Assembly: GCA_051453625.1 (NCBI GenBank)
Contig: JBOZIK010000001.1
Span: 156,714,504 to 156,778,503, forward strand
Direction of reading: 5' to 3'
Length of the DNA: 64,000 nt
Origin: Welwitschia mirabilis
Taxonomy: Eukaryota > Gnetophyta > Gnetopsida > Welwitschiales
In this document: piece after piece, positions 57,785 to 64,000 of the stretch
Position numbering within the stretch: the first letter of the stretch is position 1
How the letters are laid out: each line of letters starts with the position of its first letter
Made by a program: the position numbers and the translations under genes
The notes under the pieces: generated by a model
What the model saw: only the letters and a program-made list of their open reading frames with translations
Database searches by the model: none
Told to the model about the DNA's origin: nothing

Positions 57785-59240
57785 TGTAACATCTATGTCA
57801 CTTCTGTTTATTACAAGTTAGTCAAAATTATAACTTTTAGATGTAATGAAACTTGTTTGAGTAATATAAATAAGTGATTTTTTTTTGTGTGTGCAACTTT
57901 CTTGTGCTAATTTGTAAATATATACAAAACTTGTTTAAATTCAATAATTTTCCAAGTTAAATTAGTTAGGGGGAGAACCCAGATGTTAAATTATTNNNNN
58001 NNNNNNNNNNNNNNNNNNNNNNNNNNNNNNNNNNNNNNNNNNNNNNNNNNNNNNNNNNNNNNNNNNNNNNNNNNNNNNNNNNNNNNNNNNNNNNNNNNNN
58101 NNNNNNNNNNNNNNNNNNNNNNNNNNNNNNNNNNNNNNNNNNNNNNNNNNNNNNNNNNNNNNNNNNNNNNNNNNNNNNNNNNNNNNNNNNNNNNNNNNNN
58201 NNNNNNNNNNNNNNNNNNNNNNNNNNNNNNNNNNNNNNNNNNNNNNNNNNNNNNNNNNNNNNNNNNNNNNNNNNNNNNNNNNNNNNNNNNNNNNNNNNNN
58301 NNNNNNNNNNNNNNNNNNNNNNNNNNNNNNNNNNNNNNNNNNNNNNNNNNNNNNNNNNNNNNNNNNNNNNNNNNNNNNNNNNNNNNNNNNNNNNNNNNNN
58401 NNNNNNNNNNNNNNNNNNNNNNNNNNNNNNNNNNNNNNNNNNNNNNNNNNNNNNNNNNNNNNNNNNNNNNNNNNNNNNNNNNNNNNNNNNNNNNNNNNNN
58501 NNNNNNNNNNNNNNNNNNNNNNNNNNNNNNNNNNNNNNNNNNNNNNNNNNNNNNNNNNNNNNNNNNNNNNNNNNNNNNNNNNNNNNNNNNNNNNNNNNNN
58601 NNNNNNNNNNNNNNNNNNNNNNNNNNNNNNNNNNNNNNNNNNNNNNNNNNNNNNNNNNNNNNNNNNNNNNNNNNNNNNNNNNNNNNNNNNNNNNNNNNNN
58701 NNNNNNNNNNNNNNNNNNNNNNNNNNNNNNNNNNNNNNNNNNNNNNNNNNNNNNNNNNNNNNNNNNNNNNNNNNNNNNNNNNNNNNNNNNNNNNNNNNNN
58801 NNNNNNNNNNNNNNNNNNNNNNNNNNNNNNNNNNNNNNNNNNNNNNNNNNNNNNNNNNNNNNNNNNNNNNNNNNNNNNNNNNNNNNNNNNNNNNNNNNNN
58901 NNNNNNNNNNNNNNNNNNNNNNNNNNNNNNNNNNNNNNNNNNNNNNNNNNNNNNNNNNNNNNNNNNNNNNNNNNNNNNNNNNNNNNNNTCCTTTATTCTT
59001 GGTTGAGGATAAGCCACAAAATCCTCTATGGTTGTGAAAGGTTATTTGGTGAGCCTGAAAACCAAGTTAATATATGCTAGCTAGGACAAGGAATCTACAA
59101 GGCTGAAGGGTGATGTCTATCCACCAACATATACCTTGTTTTAGTATATTTTTCTATATTGGTTTTTGTAGGTTATTGAATAACAAGGAGACAGAAATTC
59201 AAAACGGACCTATTTACCCCCCTCTAGGGTCAATCCACAT
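57785..59240 (+). repeat. Probable LTR of the duplicated PTP element (mostly gap)
   Basis: Begins after the polypurine tract. Its right part (58989-59240) ends in AAAACGGACCTATTTACCCCCCTCTAGGG, a phrase common at the 3' ends of large plant LTRs. ATTTATCAAAAC at 59238-59249 may be a decayed TGGTATCAGAGC primer site. About 990 bp in the middle are unknown, so extent and identity are tentative. Confidence 0.4.
57996..58988. other. Assembly gap, 993 N
   Basis: A run of N. Open frames spanning it are artefacts. Confidence 0.99.
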
Positions 59241-59249
59241 TTATCAAAA

Positions 59250-60209
59250 CTAATTTCAACCAAAACACTTATGTAATCTCTAAGTAGAACAATAATAATG
59301 TGAAATAACAGTACAAATAAACATACTATACAAATGAGATGCATGTTCTATTCTAAATGCAACATATATCTAAGTATAAATTAAACTGTCATGGAGATCG
59401 GTCTTGTATAATTTATATCAATCAAGGAAAGTTATCACCAGACTAAGACCAATCTAATCTATCAAAACATCGAACAAAATATGAAAATAATGTAAAGTTA
59501 ATCTAGAAAATGAAATGCAATGTACCTAAAGTAATAATGTCAACCTTAAAAAAGGTTGTTCTCATAATCTATATCACAAATGAAGCTATTACAAAATCAA
59601 AAACAATATAAATCATAAGGAATATGCACATAATAAATGATATAAAAAGAAAAACAGAGTTTTGATTAAGTCAAACCAACATCCATGGTACAAAGCAACA
59701 TCTCAATAAAGGATACATAGCTCAACATCAAGGAAGACATTTTTCTACAATAATAATGAATGGACTTCATACCCTTCAATGTCCTATCATGAGAATTTTT
59801 GATGCCAAAGAAGATTAAAATTAAAGTCCAAGGAAAAGGAGGTATTTGTTATAAAACAAACTCTAAAGACAATAAATATTAACAAACATGATAAAAATCA
59901 TAATAACTACTTAAGAAGATGCAAGACATGTGACATGACTTTGATAAAGTTTTGTGAAGTGTTATTTTTAGATATCATTCTGGTAGTCATCCAGATGTTA
60001 AAAGAGATGATGCCACATTATAAAGGATTCACATCAACTATCAGATTAGTCCATTAAGTGTCCTCATCAGCATAAGTACTACTATCGTCCATACAGTCAT
60101 TTGGACAATAAGTGAATGATGGGAATTTGTGAAGTATTTCTTGGGTTAGATTAGTCTTTGTGATTGTAGGATCATTTCTTGAGATTGAAAGTATTATGAT
60201 TCACTTTAA
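59250..60209. other. Unassigned AT-rich spacer
   Basis: No gene or repeat recognised. Confidence 0.5.
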
Positions 60210-60213
60210 ATGC

Positions 60214-60390
60214 TGTCAAATGTAATGAAAATTGCATGTTTTCATGATATTTGCCTTAGTTCTTCATTATCATTAAAACTNNNNNNNNNNCAAATACACA
60301 CTGCAATAGTTGTTAAATGTAATGAAGATTACATGTTTTGTGATATTTGCCTTAGCTCCTTATTATCATTAATACTCAGCATAAATCTGT
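60214..60390 (+). repeat. 97-bp tandem duplication
   Basis: TGTCAAATGTAATGAAAATTG (60214) recurs as TGTTAAATGTAATGAAGATTA (60311), both followed by CATGTTTT, GATATTTGCCTTAG and TTATTATCATTAA-like text. A 10-N gap lies at 60281-60290. The small open frame over it (60210-60404) simply repeats the same peptide. Confidence 0.8.
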
Positions 60391-61239
60391 CTAATGTCCT
60401 ATAAAACTACTCAAAATATCCTATAAAATACATATAATTTGGCAGTACAACATAGACCTCCACTTAGCCTTGTAAGTCCCTGACAAAACTAGGTGAACAA
60501 CCATGATTGCAGTTGAAATTAATTAATAATAAATCAACTAGAAAACTATGAAATAAACTCAAAAATAATCTCAAGAATCTTATAATGTAGAATAAAGATG
60601 GTAAAAATAGATAACTAAATGTTTTAATTGTGTAGTGTAATTGATCATATTATTATCCTGATGGTTGTCTAGATGATGAAGTAGACAACATGCTTAAAAA
60701 TTGGTCTCGAAGAATGAAAGCCTGTGAAATTTATTTTTAAAAAGACAAAAATTAAAATGCATCAATATTAACATCCTCCAATTCAAAAGTACAAAAAATA
60801 CTAAAAAATAATCATGTATAATGTAAAAAAAATCCTCATCACAAAATGTGAAAAATAATATGTAAAAGATATGCATAACATCTTAATTATAAAAATGTAC
60901 ATCATTATGATACTCAAAAAATGATATGTCTATACAAAAATCATGAGCTTTTATATAACCCACAAAGGGGAAGATACATAATACAACATAAATAAATAAC
61001 TCCCCTCATTAGTTATAATAAACTCTTGATGTGTAATAGGCTTAGTTGCAAGTGGAGAAGAGGGAGGATGCTTAAGATCTATATGAAACGATGGTTAAGT
61101 AATGTCGTGATGGTGCATGCGATCTCATCTCCCTGCACTCTAACTGCCTTTGGGAGGTTAACTTCCACACCATGGTCAATACATAAGATGTACTAACACA
61201 TATTAACCAACTAATTTTTAGTATCTTATACTCTTCTCT
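60391..61239. other. Unassigned AT-rich spacer
   Basis: No gene or repeat recognised. A purine run (CACAAAGGGGAAGATACA) near 60961 could be a decayed polypurine tract, but its strand context is unclear. Confidence 0.45.
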
Positions 61240-62110
61240 CAATCATCAAGATCGTCTGATCAAGTGTAGTAATGGCTTAGTTTACCATCCCTCTAATGCT
61301 TTGTGTCATCTCTGCCAAGAGAGTTTGAATCTACTCAAAAGTGATGCTAATCATAGGTTTTTATACTTTAAGTTTCTCTACCTCTTCTAGTATCTAAATG
61401 TTCATGTCCTATAGGTAAAAAGCTAAAGTCTAAATATGTGTGTCTCTGCTCGTCTATAGGCTCTGGTATATCGAAGCATCTAAACATGGCTGAGAGGAGG
61501 AATGAATATCCTAAGGTCTATAGCTATCATGCCTTGATCATGCTTTTGAGTCTTCTCTAAATGAAGGTCAATAGATCCATTTATTCATCTTTCTTAAACA
61601 CTATTAGCATCCGAAGATGCACAACCATAGTGTGATTGTCATGGAATGATGACTGATGTTATGAATCAGCCCTCTGTGAAGAATCCGATAGAAAAGTAAT
61701 AATTGTGTAACCAAAACTTCCAACATTTTAGTGGTTAAGACAGCTAGAATATCTAATGCTATGCTATAAGCACGATGCTCCTCTGTCCCATCAACTGAAT
61801 GGATGTGTGTACTCTTGAGACCACCTAGATCAGTAATAGTAGCAATGTGATTCAGGAGAATCATGATCTTGTGGCCACGAATGATTGCTACATTCATGTC
61901 ATCTGATTAGTCACAAGAATTAAGATACCTCTCTATATGTATTATGTTATAGAATTATTTGGTCTTTGAAATGTAATATGCCCCCTCTATATCTATAATC
62001 CACCAGAGTTGTATATCTGTCAACCTATGATCCACCTTTGGATTTAAATATCTCATGAAGTTCTCAAAATGTCTTTCTACATGCATGATAACTATTTGAA
62101 TAGAGAAGAT
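61240..62110 (-). pseudogene. PTP (Transposase_32-like) pseudogene, third locus
   Basis: On the minus strand, upstream text F-Y-N-I-I-H-I-E-R-Y is followed by an open stretch (61897-61604): 'NVAIIRGHKIMILLNHIATI', the family's 'VRGxxIxxxxxxIAxIxGL' block, then Y-R-I-L-H-R-G-L-I-H-N-I-S-H-H, the 'RILH..I...I.P' block. After a frame change near 61600 come M-D-L-L-T-F-I, S-F-L-L-S-A-M-F-R-C-F-D-I-P-E-P, resembling 'CHYFDIPHFS' of copy B. Stops and at least one frameshift make it a pseudogene. More diverged from copies A/B than they are from each other. Confidence 0.55.
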
Positions 62111-64000
62111 CTAGGCTAGTGAGGTGGAGGGATGGACTGACTCTGCACGCTTAACCTTCGATGATGCCAGTGAATTCACCTCCTGCTCTACTGTCTCAGC
62201 TTCTACCTCAACCTATCTTACTCTATATGTGTATGGCCTAATCAAGCATAAAGGTGAAATGCATCACATAAAATCAAGTAGAGATAGCTAAAATGTATCA
62301 CATGAATACTCAAAATGAGTCCATAAATTGGTTTTTAATGTATGAAACTGGTGTGTTTCATATAAGGTAAAAAATAAAAGTGCTTAAATGAAAAATCTAA
62401 TTTTGTAGAATTGTAAAGCTCATTGTACTGATTAATTTTCTTTAAAGGACTACTATGTTTTTACTTATGATTTTTGAAAAGATAAGGTTTAAAGTTAAAA
62501 ATCTAATTCTGCCTCATAAAATACATAATTCATGATCTCTCATAAAATACGTAGTGAAAATTAGATCTATAAGTTTTAAATAGAAGATCATAAAAAACTG
62601 AATGATATAGATGAAAACTACATGCTAAAAGGCTCAAAATGAGAGAAAAAATTGAAAATAATAAGGGAAATAAAAATATACTTAGTTTGTAAAATCCATT
62701 AAAAATGTGTAATCTAGGATACTAATCTAACTAGGAAAAGTTCCACAATATTAGTAGGGACTAGAGTAACTATCATCTCTTAGAGAAATAGATGAAAATG
62801 ATATAGAATATAAGAAAAATGAAGGGAAATAAACTCACATGTAGTTTTATCACATAATCATCCACTCACGTCCTCTAGACAATAACCTTAAAATTATTAT
62901 TAAAAAAAATCTTAGTTTCATCCTCCATGTTGTTTAGATGACCTAGTGGATGATGGAACTTTGAAAAAGTTTCAAAAGCTGAAGATACTAGCAAAACAAG
63001 TTAAGCTTATATATTAGTGTGAAGGTATCAGATTTTATCAAAAAACTCAAAAAAGGGGAAATGGTGAAGAGTCATGATGAATGAGGATAATGAGAAAAAC
63101 TCAAAGGACTTGAAAGATAAGGCGATGAAAATGTACTAACTAGGTTGAAACTTATCAAAGAAAACTAAACAAATGTACTCAAACTAAAAAAATAATCATG
63201 AAAATATATGGAACTCTAAAAGACTCAAAGGAATCTTGTGAAAATCATAAAGAATTAATATAAGACTATGAGAAGATTATCTATGTAAATTGCTAAAAGA
63301 AAGTCAACTTTTGATTAATAAAAATGATATGAATAATAATAAAAAAACTACTAGATAATAAGATCCTAGATGATGATTAAAAAGTATAGCAATAACTTTG
63401 AAATAATAAACCATATAATCAAAGAAAAGCAAAATGAAAATAGACATAAGGACCATGAATAAGATAGCTTGCCTACCCTAAATTCTAACCCTACAAACCT
63501 CTCAAAAGACATCATAAAGTTATTGAAGTAAAAATGCATGATAAAATGTATTAAATCCAAGAAGTTTCACTCTAAAAGGTAGTGAATATAACAATACTAT
63601 AGGTTAAGTGCTTAAAATAATAAATGATAAGATCAAAAGCTACTCAGAAATGAACTCACCTACGCACATTCTAAAACACATATGAATCCTCAAAAGTGAA
63701 ATGGTCATGTGGGAATACTAAGGGTCTAGAAAATAAGAAATACTTCTAATGATACCAGGAATACCACTAATCTCATAGCCTCAAAGTTTTATTACTACTT
63801 CCTATGATGAAGGAAGTGCAGCTAGCATCAGAGAATTAAGAACCCATGAAGCATGATCAACTAAACCTCAGTGGAGTTCTTATAGATACCAAAATTGCCA
63901 AAGTTTCTTTTTGAAAAATTTATTCCAATATAGTAGGACATCATGGTGTCCATGTATTTTAGCATAGATACAATAGATCACAGTCATTATTCTTTTTTCT
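62111..64000. other. Unassigned AT-rich spacer to window end
   Basis: No gene, RNA or repeat recognised. A minus-strand 64-codon frame (63366-63560) is Phe/Leu-rich and looks like AT-rich background. The minus strand near 63753 reads CTGGTATCATTAGAAG, a weak primer-site resemblance only. Confidence 0.5.

Noticed and set aside
63740-63765. Minus-strand primer-binding-site resemblance (CTGGTATCATTAG)
   Set aside because: Only the first seven bases fit, and no LTR end precedes it.
1-64000. tRNA genes
   Set aside because: No GGTTCRANNCC box B with a matching box A and acceptor stem was seen on either strand by eye. A tRNAscan-SE run would decide.

Overview
This window is intergenic DNA from a land-plant nuclear genome. 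It is very AT-rich and is built almost entirely from old, broken retroelements, plus 13 assembly gaps. Evidence for a plant: chromodomain-type Ty3/gypsy elements primed from initiator tRNA-Met (TGGTATCAGAGC-type primer sites), several copies of a 'putative plant transposon protein' (PTP, Transposase_32-like) gene, and a 52-bp piece of plastid 23S rRNA. I see no intact host gene, tRNA or full-length rRNA. The species cannot be named from this sequence.

Layout. 1-2447: decayed gypsy LTR fragment. 4040-13249: element 1, a Del/Tekay-like chromovirus with a partial 5' LTR, primer site, repetitive leader, gag, protease, RT, RNase H, integrase, chromodomain, polypurine tract and 2.2-kb 3' LTR; every coding part carries stops. 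16100-16331: end of another LTR of this family. 16332-16760 and 21640-22010: two copies of a dispersed repeat, one carrying the plastid rRNA insert. 24358-26170 (minus strand): a PTP-bearing element with polypurine tract and LTR start. 27616-28378: cluster of short hairpins. 32550-36900: element 3, a different, Tat/Athila-like gypsy element. 39411-40476: minisatellites. 41560-42150: GC-richer unidentified stretch. 43707-54294: element 2, a relative of element 1 with a very long, internally duplicated LTR; it has lost its 3' end. 54295-55117: GC-richer unidentified stretch. 55288-57654: tandemly duplicated unit of a palindrome array followed by a PTP pseudogene. 57763-59240: likely polypurine tract and LTR of that element. 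61240-62110 (minus): a third PTP locus.

Functionally these are dead mobile elements. Their coding frames are mostly broken by nonsense codons that fit C-to-T or G-to-A change, as expected from long-term cytosine methylation. The most interesting structure is the array of paired GGTCGACC palindromes, 21-22 bp apart and repeated about every 63-74 bp, upstream of the duplicated PTP genes. The minus-strand PTP element carries a comparable set of boxes derived from a different CpG-centred palindrome (GGACGTCC-like).

Gaps (N): 692-1358, 2448-2547, 16000-16099, 19980-20054, 28380-29126, 46802-46901, 47925-47934, 50416-50425, 55118-55217, 55563-55572, 56134-56233, 57996-58988, 60281-60290. Domain edges given below are approximate, because they come from reading by eye.
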